From Corella eumyota (lineage: Eukaryota; Chordata; Ascidiacea; Phlebobranchia; Corellidae): 64,000 nucleotides of DNA. Each line of letters opens with the position of its first letter. Positions within the stretch are counted from its first letter, which is position 1. Shown piece after piece: positions 12,886-24,438 of the stretch. A model generated the notes under the pieces. The model saw only the letters and a program-made list of their open reading frames with translations, was not told the DNA's origin and made no database searches. The stretch covers positions 13,664,591 through 13,728,590 of the forward strand of contig OY720100.1 of NCBI GenBank assembly GCA_963082875.1. Direction: 5' to 3'. The translations under genes were made by a program, and so were the position numbers.

Positions 12886-15800
12886 TCATGTTTCGAGCAT
12901 TTTTTGTATGGCTTTGGGTGTTGCTTCGTCGTTAAGATGTTTGGTGGTGTACTTTAGGGCGTTTATCAACGTTTTTACTTTCATCTTTCCATTTTGCTCC
13001 TTTAGGACTTTAATGGAGCCCTTGATCTGTGCAAAAAAAATTAAAAAAATGTTTTTTCTGAATTGCCAATTTTTCAAATTTAATAATGTTTTGTAAATGT
13101 ATTTGCAAGTTATGAATCATGTCTACTTTATGGTTCTTAAAAAATTTAAGATCGCATAAAAAATGAGATGTAAAAACCGTAAAGTAACAAGAACCATATG
13201 TTTTAATTAACACAATGATCAAATAATAATACCCTATTATTCGATATATAGTGATTATAGAGTTAGGGTTGAAGTATTAATATTTAGGGTATATATAGGG
13301 ATAAAGTACAAAAATTATTAAAAAAAAAGAAAAAAGAAATTGGAGCGATTCTAATAAAAAAGAGTAGTTTTTAATAACTTACGTCAATTTTAGACCCCTT
13401 GGCAAAAGCACCGTCCTTGTTAACATGATCGTACAAAATAATAACCCCAACCATAACCCGGACACAAAACGATACAGAATCTGCACCCATTTGAAATCTT
13501 GAGTCATCCCTACAAAAAAATATAAGTCTTACAATACTTTAAAACATAAACTCAGGTTTAACCCTATTTTATTTTAAAATAGACATAAATAGAAGGCCAA
13601 ATAAGACATGTATAAATGTGTTTTGGTTGTAAGTACAAACTTAACAAGGTATTTTATGCATTTAACTTATTATAGCAATAAAAAAACAACATTTTTAATT
13701 GTGTTTATTTTTTTTTTTAACTGTGTTTAAATATTTATAACAAAAACCCATTTTATAAATTTACAATACAACCTAAACATAGGTGGGTAATATTTTGTGT
13801 TTTTCTTTATAAAATATGTACTAGAAATAGTGTAAAATTACGACTAAAATTGTAAAATTGTACAAAAAAATAAACTTTAAAAAAAAATGTTGTTATCAAA
13901 AACTTACGGATTTTCGAGCATGACTTTACAAATGTTTGCCATCGTGCTTAAAACCTCCAACGTTCTATCCGTCTCTCCTTCTGCAGTCTGTTAATAATTA
14001 AAAAACAGAGTCATTTCTAACGCCCCTCTGTTAAGCAAACTTTAAACGAAAAGTGTTGAACAATGCTGAGCATGTTTGCATTTCGAATACTTATTGTTCA
14101 AAAATCAAGGTTAAATTTTTATATGTTACACATGGATAAAAATAAGTTTATAAATTAACTTTTTTGTACAGTTGTATTTTTACATTTTTAATGTTTTTAG
14201 TGTTAGTTAAATTTTTTGCCTATATAATGTAAATAAAAAAACATGAATTCTAACATATTTGTATCATTTTTTTATTTTTTTAATTTACATTGTTTGTAAT
14301 TTTAAGATTTGGCTTAACATAATGTTCAGTTTAAAAAAATATGCTAGTTTTTAAAAAAAATATCTAGTATGTAATAAAATGCAAAAAAGAAAAAACCTTC
14401 ATATTGCCTTCTTACAATAATAAAAAAACAAAATATATATATATACTGTTAATATCATAATGCAAATGCATAAAAATATATTTTTTGCACCTGAATTTGT
14501 TTGTGTTTGAAAAAAATGAAATTGTATTTTCATGACTTTTATCTGCCACTTAAAAAATATTGACAAATAAATGACACCACTAACTCTTATATGACAATGC
14601 TAAATCCATGGCACCTGGTATTTTATTGACAGATTTTTGGACCTTAGGGACCTTAAAGTTCTATTGGGAATTATATTACTATGACAAATCCAAAAACATG
14701 TCCAAATAAGTAAATCCAATTCAGAAGCAGACCAACAAATATAAATTAACATAATTTTAAAAAAATTTAAATTTATAATTTTTGTAACTTTGGACTTCAA
14801 TTTTAAATGGTAAAATGCTGTTAAAATTTATCCAAAAAATGTTTGTTTATTTTTATTTACCTCTGCTACGAATCTAGTTGTTGCTTCGCTCATGGTTTTT
14901 AACATTGGTGTCGCTTCTGCGTAGAACAATGACATTTCGTTGGCCATCTCCGTGGAAATACATTTCCCTTCTTCATAGTTGATCCCGGATGCTGACGAAT
15001 TCATTCCTCTTCGAGACATTGTGCGGCGGAAGTAGGAGAAGTCGTTCTGGATGGCTGGGTTGTTCATCTAAATTTAAAAAAAAAAAAATAATTATTTTTC
15101 GGTACAATATCTTAAATTAAAATTTTTTCAACCTATTTAATTGACTGATTTTTTACCTAATAAGTCACATTTTAATTGTCATAATGTAGTCACAACTCTC
15201 ATTTGATACATGCTTGTTATAATTTACCTGCGCACCACAAGCAGCAGTTTCTTTATATATATTTATATAAATTGGCCTCCACTATATATATATATATATA
15301 TAGAGAGATAATTGGGAACATAATGTTTAAAGTAAGTAATGACTAAAAAAAGAAATTATACAACTTTATTTAATTTTCTTTTTAAAAACCCAAAAGTCAA
15401 ACAGTACAGTTTTAAGTTTTAAAAATGTAAAAACACAGGTAAGACTTTAAAACTCAAAACAATTAAGTTCCTGTTCAAAACATTGAGGACAATATTTCTA
15501 TTTCCTTGTTTATTTTTACCTTAGTTGACTTTTGTGACACCAAGTTCATAAAACAAAAAATCAACTACTTTATAAAATTAAAAAATGACTTTTACAAATG
15601 CTCATCTGAATATATGAAACGCCTATATTACAAAAAAGTTTTTTAATTGAATTAAAATTTTCCGAAAACTAAAAATTTTGAAAACAATTTTTTACTAATA
15701 TTCTGGTGGAAATTTTTTTCGAAGTTATAATCCATTTTTTAAAGGAGAATTAGGGCAAAAAGGGGTTAATAAAAAATGTTAGATAGTGGGTAAAATTTCT

Positions 15801-17880
15801 TTTTTGGACATCTGGTTTTTGGCCCCATGTTTATTTAATCAAAAATTTTATAGTAAGCTAACATCACAAAAATCCTTCTAATATTAAAATAAGTAAATAT
15901 AGAATAAAGATAACATAGTTTTCATTTTTGCATTTACTTCAATCAAGCTATGACTCAATACCAGGAAACTAAAATTAAGAAAACTAAGCAACAGGCGCCA
16001 TTGCTACATAAAATAGAATAGGCTATTTAATATTCGTAAAATCACAAGACACCAAAAATATCTATTTTAAAGTAGAAAAAAAACTAATAAAATATTAAAA
16101 AGAATTATAATATTTGTGCTATTGACCAGCTGGTGCCTACCTTTTTAACTTAACACTTCAATTTAACGCCTTTTGTCTACACACATAAATAATTTTTATA
16201 TGACTTTGATACAAAATGTAATACATTACCTTTAAATCATCAAATTTTAGAGTAAAATGTAAAATTTCAGCAAATTGTTTGGCGAGTGCTTGTTTTGATT
16301 CTAAATGGTGTAAGGGGGAATCTGGTTGGCAGGTTAACGCTCTTAACAATTCTTGGACACATTTCTCTAAAAAATAAATAAATATTTAAAATTTTTATTT
16401 GTTAATTTATAATCACCCTATAATATTATTAGACACTTAATTTTAATATTAAAAAAAAAAACATTAAAAAAAAACTACAGGCTAATTTTTAATATAAAAA
16501 CAATATGACTTGCTATATTAAAATATTATTATACCTAATAGACCTTTAAATAAAGAGTAAGTCTAAACCAAATGTAACAAGAATAACTATTAATATAGCA
16601 CCTACAGTATTAAAACAATGAAAAATAAAAATATGAGGCCCTAAAAAAACAGAGAATTATATTGACATAAATGTGCAACTTAAGCAAAGATTGTTAAGTT
16701 ACCAATTTTAAATACTTAATTCTAAAATTAGCTAAAAATTACAATTTTTTTAAGAATATGAATATCTTACGTAAATCTTTAGAAAATTCGAAAAACTGTT
16801 TGAGTTGTTTAACAAGAGGTATAATAGCTCGCCAAGTGTCTGCTTGTTTTTCTTGTGAAGAGGGATTGGAAATTGCCTTGAAACAAAAACAGTGAGTCGA
16901 ATGACAGGTACTACGTACACATTACTACATCATTATTGTGACTAATATTATACAACAGCCCACATCGGAAAAAATATGCTTTAGCTGGTATGATACAGCA
17001 TACTACATTGATATATTAAATATTTATAGCATTTTATAATAAGACTTAGTGTACCCAAACACACCATTAAATAAAATATTCATGTATTTTTGTCATTTAA
17101 AAAACGCATCATAAAAAGAATAAAATTTAAGTATATATATACATATACCTAATGCTATAAACATTATTTTAAGTTTTTAAGATTTGATTTTTTATCAATA
17201 GCCAACTGCTTGGCATATATAAATATATTTAATAGCAGGAAGCAATAGTCAAGCGCCGTGAATCATAATATTATATTGTGTGCATCTTTTCATAGACTGT
17301 TACGTTTCTTATGATGGTTATACACTAGGTCTATCAAATCACGTAAATAACTTTATAGCAATACTGGTATATACATTATGAAAAACATCTTTTTAGTTTT
17401 AAAGCACATGCATTGGTAAATTGTAAACTGTTATCTTCAATATTATTTGCATAGGCTCTATAATATTATTATAATTTAATTCCAACTTAGAAATATTTTT
17501 TAGGCACTTAAAAAAAAAATTTATTGTTTGGTTAAGGCAAAATATAAATATTATAACTTACTACTCTTATTTCTTCGCCTGCCCCTTTGTAAGATTTTAA
17601 TTCTGTAATTATTCCAGGGGCGGATGATAACACAATGAGGACTTTGTCGAAAACCTCCTTTTCTTCTTTGGAAGGTGACGCATCTGGAAAAAAATTTCAG
17701 TTTAAAATTAAAAAAAATAATAATATAGAACAAAACTTTTTTTAAATCGAAAATTCCCGCTTTGCGATTTAAAAAGAATACATACATAATATGAAAAACT
17801 AAAAATTTACTTTCAAAATCCAGAAAGAAATCTTCTAAAGCTTCTTCTTTACATTGAAGAACTTTTAATAGATTTCCCAT
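12886..17880 (-). CDS. CYRIB: CYRI (FAM49) Rac1-interacting protein
   Basis: A CYFIP-related Rac1 interactor, which binds active Rac1 at the plasma membrane and opposes WAVE-complex-driven protrusion. Eight coding exons, in order: 17811-17880, 17562-17683, 16771-16876, 16230-16366, 14861-15067, 13908-13987, 13383-13509, 12886-13026. All junctions are GT-AG and phases agree, giving 329 residues against about 324 in vertebrates. The start [10 protein letters not shown] keeps Gly2 for N-myristoylation. [26 protein letters not shown] and [17 protein letters not shown] match the family, and Arg159-Arg160 correspond to the Rac-binding arginine pair. The C-terminus is [17 protein letters not shown] tract ending ACAG at 17898 is a possible acceptor 17 nt before the ATG. 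Vertebrates have two paralogues, CYRIA and CYRIB; which one this corresponds to cannot be said, and the symbol is nominal. Confidence 0.95.
15277..15303. repeat. TA microsatellite
   Basis: A TA dinucleotide run of about 24 bp, ending TATAGAGAGA, in the intron upstream of CYRI exon 5 (intron 15068-16229). Confidence 0.85.
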
Positions 17881-20379
17881 TCCTGTTGACCCTGGCTCTG
17901 TTCAATGTAAAAACAACGATATCACTAGGTCTTTTTAAATGAACAAATTTAATCTTAATTTTATCTTGTATTTTCTGGGTTTCATTTTAACAGTTTTATA
18001 AAAAAATATTAAGATTAAATCCAAAACCTTATGTAGTAAAACTTGGTGTTTCAACTACTATACGATGCCACCAGTATTAAAATCTATAACACAAGCCTTG
18101 GCAATGTAAATTGTTTGTGTGATTATTAACTGGTTGCATGAAGTAATAGTTAGAACACTTGGTTTCATTAAATCAGTCATGGATGTTTCCCTATATTTAT
18201 GTCGAAGCAGCAATAGCATACAACGTAAAATATTTAAGCTTTGTTTGTTAACTAACCTTGTAACTTTTAATTTGTAAAAAGGGTTTTAAAATAAACTTCT
18301 TACCTTTAAGTTGTTAACTGTATAATTCCAATAAAACTGGTATTCAGATTAGATTAATATTATTTACTGACAAAACGCTGTTACTAAAAACAACTCTAAA
18401 AAAGCATAAAAAAATGTTTAAAAACAACTATAACTGTCACTAGTTAGCTCATTAAGCTGTTAAATGATAAAAATGCTCATTTTTTTGTATATATATCTTT
18501 ATCCCCGATGTGGTAAGGTCAAATGCGCGACCTAAACATAGTGTAACAACTGTTACCCCAACCCAGTCTCGAGTTGCCTGTGGCAGTTTGAGATATTATG
18601 GATTAAAATTGCTCGATTATGCTGCTGATTAAGTGCTGGCAGAAGTTCATACCATTTATAGTGCCTTACTCAATGGTGCTACAGCATAAAAGGAGTGGGG
18701 ATTGAAGCCACGGCCGTATGTGCAAGTGTTTTTACCACTACACTATGCTGCCGTTTTTTATAACATATAGCAACACCAAAAAAGCTTATAGTCAGTCTAG
18801 TTTGGTATTTTCTGTTGTATTCTTTTCTAAATCTACACAGTGTTTTTTTTTTATTAGAATAGGTGTGTTTAAGAGATAACTGTAAAAACCAGGCTCTAGT
18901 GCATTGATATTTGTGGTGATCAGATAATGTTTGTTCTTTATTGCCATAAGTTTCTTACATAGATCCAAATATATAAATAAACCTAACCTGGTCAATTAAA
19001 AATTATCACATATTTTTTGTGCTGTAGATACCTTCAATACTGACCTACGTATCTTCCTAATTGTTTATATATAGAAAAATTACAGTTTGTTTTCTTAAAG
19101 TTTTCTGTAATGTTTTCTTAAAAACTGTGATAGCCAGGCAAGCCAGTAGCAAACTATCAAACTTGTTAAATTGTCACCTATTTTGTCTGTATTTACTTAT
19201 TAAAGACAGCTGGTTACGCCGCTAAAAAATATAACCAAAACTGAGTAACCGTTTAGATATTTTTACTATTTCCGGTTCGTGAAAACTTTGATTTAACATA
19301 AGCTTGGCAATTAATATAAACAAATTCTGTTTAAAAAGTATTTAGAATGACATTTACAGTTAAATTCCTAGAAAAATCATTTCCTTGTAGCTTATTCGTA
19401 GCAAAATATCAATCTGTAGGCACTACTATAAATTTACATTCATTCAATACTCCCCTCCAAATATTGAGGATAAAGTTTTTGTTTATATTAGCAGGTGGCG
19501 CTATTAAAAAATAATAGAAACACTTTTAATTTTTGTGATCAATTAATAAATGAAATAAGCTAAAAATTAATGCAATTCAAATAAAATTTAGTATAAGACT
19601 GTAAAGAGATGCAAAAACGTATGGTAGCAAGAATAGTGTGCTTTAATTAATTATCACTATTATAAAAAAAAACAATGACCAATTAGTAGATAAAAAATAA
19701 TTATACAATTAGAGTAACAAATTTAGTAAATTTAAATTATTAGATAAAAAAAATACGCAAGTTAAAAAAACATATACAAAAAGGCAATTTTACAAGAATT
19801 TTGGAAAGGTTAAGGGGTTCGTTCCAGAACCGTGAACTACAAATGATCTTAATAATTTAAACATCACTTTAGTTATTTAAATAAAGTGATTTATTAGCGG
19901 GCGTAAAGTTTGTGCTTAAAGGCACCTGTAGTGTGCATTGACATTACATGTCAATTGACTCAATATTGTCGAAAATCTCCCTTTTTGTGGTTTTAGCAAT
20001 TTTAAACCGCAACATCTTGAATAGTTCCAAATCAATTTTAAAAATAGTGATATTTACGTGTAACTTAAAAAACACAAAATAATTTAAAAAGGGAAAACCT
20101 GCGGTCTTTGCCAAGTCTTTTCTATACGTACAGTCCATATGTAACAACTGTAAAGTGGTCTACAAAGTCCAATACTATTATTTAACTTAAAGTTTTATTT
20201 ACTTAAGAAACAATTGTATTTTATCACTAGTTTTTATATTTTTTACAAAATGTTTTGCAACGATATTCGTTAAAATCGCAGTCGGTATTGGTGCAATAGT
20301 TAACTATTATCAGTGTAATTTCAACACATTAATTATTTATAATTACAGTTTTAGGCATTGGTATATTAACAGGACAACC
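17881..20379. other. Intergenic upstream of CYRI, mostly featureless
   Basis: Holds the presumed CYRI promoter and 5' UTR, one SINE (18481-18753) and AT-rich filler. Open frames at 18792-18995 and 19944-20147 have no recognisable domain and poor coding character, so neither is called. Confidence 0.6.
18481..18753 (-). mobile_element. tRNA-derived SINE, minus strand
   Basis: Same family as the copy at 10697. Read on plus it begins with the reverse complement of the tail (TATCTTTATCCCCGATGTGG), continues through CCCAGTCTCGAGTTGCCTG and CTGCTGATTAAGTGCTGG, and ends in the tRNA-like head (CACTACACTATGCTGCC). Nearly full length, moderately diverged. Confidence 0.88.
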
Positions 20380-21639
20380 TTATGCATGTGCTTTTAATGG
20401 CATTATGTCGTTATTTACGCTTGAAGTTTGCGAAGATTTTAATGTCCCTCGCTTTATCCAACGACTTGGAAACAAAATGTTTCTCCACCAACTAAAAAAT
20501 CCAATGGAGGCAAATAGGTTTGTTATTAAACTAAACCCGTACAGCATAGTAACTGTTTTAACCTCTTTTTTAAATAAGGTAGCAGTTAATACAGTTGCAG
20601 TTAGGTTCACCACCACGCAAGTAGCTGTTAAATAAAAACAACGTCTGATAAGTAGCGGTAATCGTTTTTCAGAGTCACCGCGGCCTTTGGTAGAAACCCT
20701 TTTTCGAATGGTCGATCTTCTTAAGCTCGATTTTAATTCGCGTTTTAGGGACTTGCTTTTAACTGAAGTCGTACTGTCGTTTCCATTTTCGACTATCCCT
20801 TGAAGTTTGTCTTGGTTTAAAACGTCAGTGGTTTCAAGTCGATGGCGCAAAAGAGGATAAATAAACAACGACAAAAGTACGGAGTGACTGGCAATACTTG
20901 AAAAAGCGCCAATAATGAGCTGAGTTTCAACCAACCAAGTTTGTGTTTTAATGCAGGTAGCCTTGCTATTTGATAGCGGTATAGTGTACAAAGGACCAAT
21001 CGATGTCAGCACGACTTGGCACGAAAAACAGAGAGCTATTAGGCCACAAACTGACCAACTGACAATACGGAATTTAGTGCTGTAAAGATGCTTCATCGAA
21101 GGGTTGCTGTAGAATTGTTTTTGGCGTAGCCATAGGAAAAAGTAGTTGCTAAACACCACAGTGCTAACCACCAGCTTGTCAACCAGTAACAGAGTTTGAC
21201 ACCTAGTTGCTGAGTGGTGGTTTATTGTAACGAAAGGCAGAGCGAAAGTTAGAGAGTAGTACACTAGAATGCCAGTCGATCCGAACATAACAAACCATCT
21301 AAAAATATAAAATCTTTAAATACCGTCTACAAATGTTTAAAATATGTTTAAATTTAAGGCTAGCGTAAGTGTCCCATGTTTTTAAAAAAACTCGTCGGTC
21401 ACAGAATGATTTAGATTTTTAAAGCAAACTACATACCTTAATCTTTTCAATTTTCGACTGTGTTTTTTCGATTCATTTCTTAGAAGGCATTCATGACGTA
21501 GTAAGGCTACAAACACGTAAACACTAACAACTGCTTGACATAGTATTACTAGCCATACCCCAGTAACAGAAAAAATAAAAACTTCCACAGTGTCGTTGTC
21601 TGTGGTGTGGTTAAGATACAACGAAGTACTGTTCTCCAT
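20380..21639 (-). CDS. Putative seven-transmembrane protein, family not recognised
   Basis: Two exons, 21437-21639 and 20380-21298, joined at a GT-AG intron with matching phase, give 373 residues. The N-terminus has three N-glycosylation sequons (Asn3, Asn10, Asn15), so it is probably extracellular. Seven hydrophobic helices can be read: one in exon 1 (FIFSVTGVWLVILCQAVV) and six in exon 2, the last near YGFSLITNLFASIGFFSWW. Between helices 5 and 6 lies a long basic, Ser/Thr-rich loop (about 65 residues, with KSLKRELKSSLRRSTIRKR), and a basic tail follows helix 7. The topology is GPCR-like, but I see no DRY motif after helix 3 and no NPxxY in helix 7, so it is not a canonical class A receptor. 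Function unknown. A plus-strand frame at 20405-20635 is its shadow. Confidence 0.83.
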
Positions 21640-23199
21640 TTATTTTGTCACAAGTGTTCCTTTAGTTTGATATTAAAAAGCATATCGCTACTGTTTCTCT
21701 TTACAACTAATTACTTTTGATCGGAGTACGGTTAATAATTGAGCTACTTCAACTTCGTGTTGATTTAGTAAAGTTAAATAAATTAAAGTAAAGCCGAGTT
21801 AATTTTAACATATCCTAAAATCTGTATCACAAAATAAAAAGTTTACTAAATTAAAGTAAAATTTAATTAACAGCCTACAAGAAATTTAACATAATCTTAG
21901 CTGTTACTTAAGTAAATACACGATTAAAGGTACTAACTACTTTAAAATTATATAAAAATAATTAATAAAACGGCAAACTGAATTACATACAATGTTTCAA
22001 AGGGAAATTATTAGACAAATTTTGTGCATGAGCGCACATTTAACGAAACTCAGCGAAGAAAAAATATCTCAATGACAAACTATTTAGAATATGTGGCCGC
22101 AAATACGGTTTTAAAAAATTGATATATTAAGTAACAAAAAGTTCTATGAATTATTTTCGCAAACAAGCCCACGACATTCTTCAAAAAATCCTGAAATACT
22201 ATAAAATACAATACTAATGTTTTAACAAAAGAACTAAAATAAAAAACAGCAGGTTACATTTATACCTTCTAGTCCTAAAATATAACAAAGAATTGCGTAT
22301 TTTTCTTCTAGATTTTCTAATTTATGCATTGTTTATCTTGTATTTTTAGTTGTTTTTATTTTTCTAGACATACTGCTATCGATTAACCCGAATTGATATG
22401 GCGCCTGTAAATATGTTTTGGTAGGTTTCGCGAGCAGTTTCGCATACCTATATACGTAATGTAGCGACTTAACCGCCTTTCTCAATTATGTCAATTTATC
22501 AACTTTGTGAATGCCTGATTTAATCAATATGAGAGCAATTGTGAATAAAATTTTGCCATTTAGATTTAAAAATGTTTTTTTTTTATCAACGATGCATATG
22601 CCTACTGCGTACGTGCGTTTAAAAATAATTGTATTTAAATATTGCTTATTTCGATTTTATGCTAAATTTAAACTAAATTAAATACAAAAAAATTTAAATT
22701 AACTGAAAAAGAATTGAAGGTGATAAATCGCTTTAATAAATTATTGAACAAAAATAGAAGGATTTACAAAAATAGACAAACTCGTTTTATTAAAATATTC
22801 TATTTTTAATAATTATTCACGTCTTATAGGATTTCCTTCTTAAAACTTATTGAGAAAATATTCTTATTATCTGCTAACGCGCTTAGAGTAGAAATTTAAT
22901 ATAAAATCTATACATAGAAAGCCAGACCAATATTATATAACAACTATAGGTTTTAAACTTCAGTCTTACAACATAACGTTAAAAATCACCTCAGTTAAAA
23001 TTGGATTAGCAAATATTTAAACTCTTTAGTACATTTGTTTTTTTAGTCATTTAATAAATATTCTAATATGCTTGGTAATAAGGTACCACAATTAACATGT
23101 CAAAAGTTAGGCTACATACCTATATCTTACAGTTAAAAATACAACACTTTGAAACATAGCCTTACTGCTGTATGTTTATATAACACATATGTTAAAAGG
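21640..23199. other. Intergenic, 7-TM promoter side and GST 3' side
   Basis: AT-rich with no supportable gene. It should contain the promoter of the 7-TM gene and the 3' UTR of the GST gene; no distinct motif was recognised. Confidence 0.55.
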
Positions 23200-23865
23200 T
23201 TACTTCTTTCCGCCCCAGATTGACATTGGGCCATTTATTGGTAAAGCTTTATAAGAACTTTTTCTGTGGTGGGCCAATACTGAATCCAAGTTGTCGTAGT
23301 TCTTTAAATACTTCCTTATGTTAACATAGCTTTCGTAAACGTCTGACTTTAAAAGGCGAATATGATCCAAAATTTCTCCCAAGCAAAAATCAACGTAGGT
23401 TAATTTCTCACAAGCAACCCATTTGTTTTTGGACAAGTGGTTGTCAATCTTGGCCAGTTTGAATGGAAAACTTTCGAAAAATTGTTCACAGTCTGCTGGA
23501 AAATTTTTCGAGTAGCAGACCGTCCCGAATTCAATAATCAAGTCCCGTACGATATTTTCAACCATCTCAGCTTTCGCCCAGTCGGAAATCGAATCTGGGA
23601 CTAGATTAGATTTCCTAGCTATATATTTCATAATCGCCATGCTTTCACTTATTCTAACATTGCCGTCAATAAAATAAGGTAAATTAGGAAAATCCAATTC
23701 CAAACCATCTTTCGCATCTTTCCATTCATTATCTTTGTAATCAGCTTGTTCTGTTCCAAATTCATAAACTTTGTTCTCGTATTTAATGTCTACATGCTCA
23801 AGTAAAATGCGAATTCGTTCTGCAATACCTCTGGTATTCCAATAACCAAGAATCGGGCACGACAT
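23200..23865 (-). CDS. Glutathione S-transferase, Mu class
   Basis: Cytosolic enzyme that conjugates glutathione to electrophiles. A single 221-residue frame, against about 218 in Mu GSTs. The thioredoxin-like N-domain starts MSCPILGYWNTRGIAERIR, with the expected catalytic Tyr8 in GYW. The glutathione site follows as LDFPNLPYFIDG and ISESMAIMKYIARK. The all-helical C-domain contains KLTYVDFCLGEILDHIR, the N-capping region of the family, and the end PINGPMSIWGGKK is typical of Mu class. No intron interrupts the coding region, unlike its neighbours. A TTTTTTTGATAG acceptor-like tract lies 9 nt before the ATG (exon edge about 23874), consistent with a 5' UTR intron or trans-splicing rather than a processed copy; no poly-A tail was seen. 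Confidence 0.95.
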   Translation of the reverse strand: MSCPILGYWNTRGIAERIRILLEHVDIKYENKVYEFGTEQADYKDNEWKDAKDGLELDFPNLPYFIDGNVRISESMAIMKYIARKSNLVPDSISDWAKAEMVENIVRDLIIEFGTVCYSKNFPADCEQFFESFPFKLAKIDNHLSKNKWVACEKLTYVDFCLGEILDHIRLLKSDVYESYVNIRKYLKNYDNLDSVLAHHRKSSYKALPINGPMSIWGGKK

Positions 23866-24438
23866 TTTTGCTAACTATCAAAAAAAATTATATTTTAAAT
23901 TTACAACTAGCCTACTTTATCGCTGCGCACAATCTTAACTATACCATTTGACCACCTATAACGCCGTGTATACAATTTTAACACAAAGCAAATTTGCTTT
24001 TTGATAAAAATGTCTCAAAGAATATTAATAGAACCGGACACTCCTGTAATGTAAAACAAACGTTGTTTAAGTTAACATAAATTACATGATCAATAACTAT
24101 ATAAACTGGTTGCCATAATAGATAAAATTAGCTTTCTAAATAGGTTATGTTTTTGTCAATATTTTAAAAATAGATTTTTTCATAGCCGTATATTTTAATA
24201 AATTAACTGAAAGTTTTTATTTTATTAAACAACGGCATTTTTTTTGCACAAAGGAACAAAAATTAAGAAAAAATAGAAATAAAAACGTGTACGAAGTAAG
24301 TAATTGTAAGCACTATACTATATTTGCAGTTTAGACTTTGTATTGGGTGCGTATGAAGATGTCAAATACTAAGAAAAAAAAGCAGCTTGAAAATAAACAA
24401 ATAATAAATTTATATACAAACTCATTCGGAATATAAGC
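23866..24438. other. Intergenic, L(3)mbt-like 3' UTR and GST upstream region
   Basis: AT-rich. A minus-strand AATAAA signal (TTTATT on plus) near 24215 is a plausible poly-A site for the upstream L(3)mbt-like gene, leaving about 350 bp for the GST promoter. No other feature seen. Confidence 0.5.

Noticed and set aside
13258-13312. TTAGGG-like words suggesting telomeric sequence
   Set aside because: Only isolated TTAGGG words, no tandem run.
20405-20635. 76-codon plus-strand frame
   Set aside because: Antisense shadow of the 7-TM coding exon.
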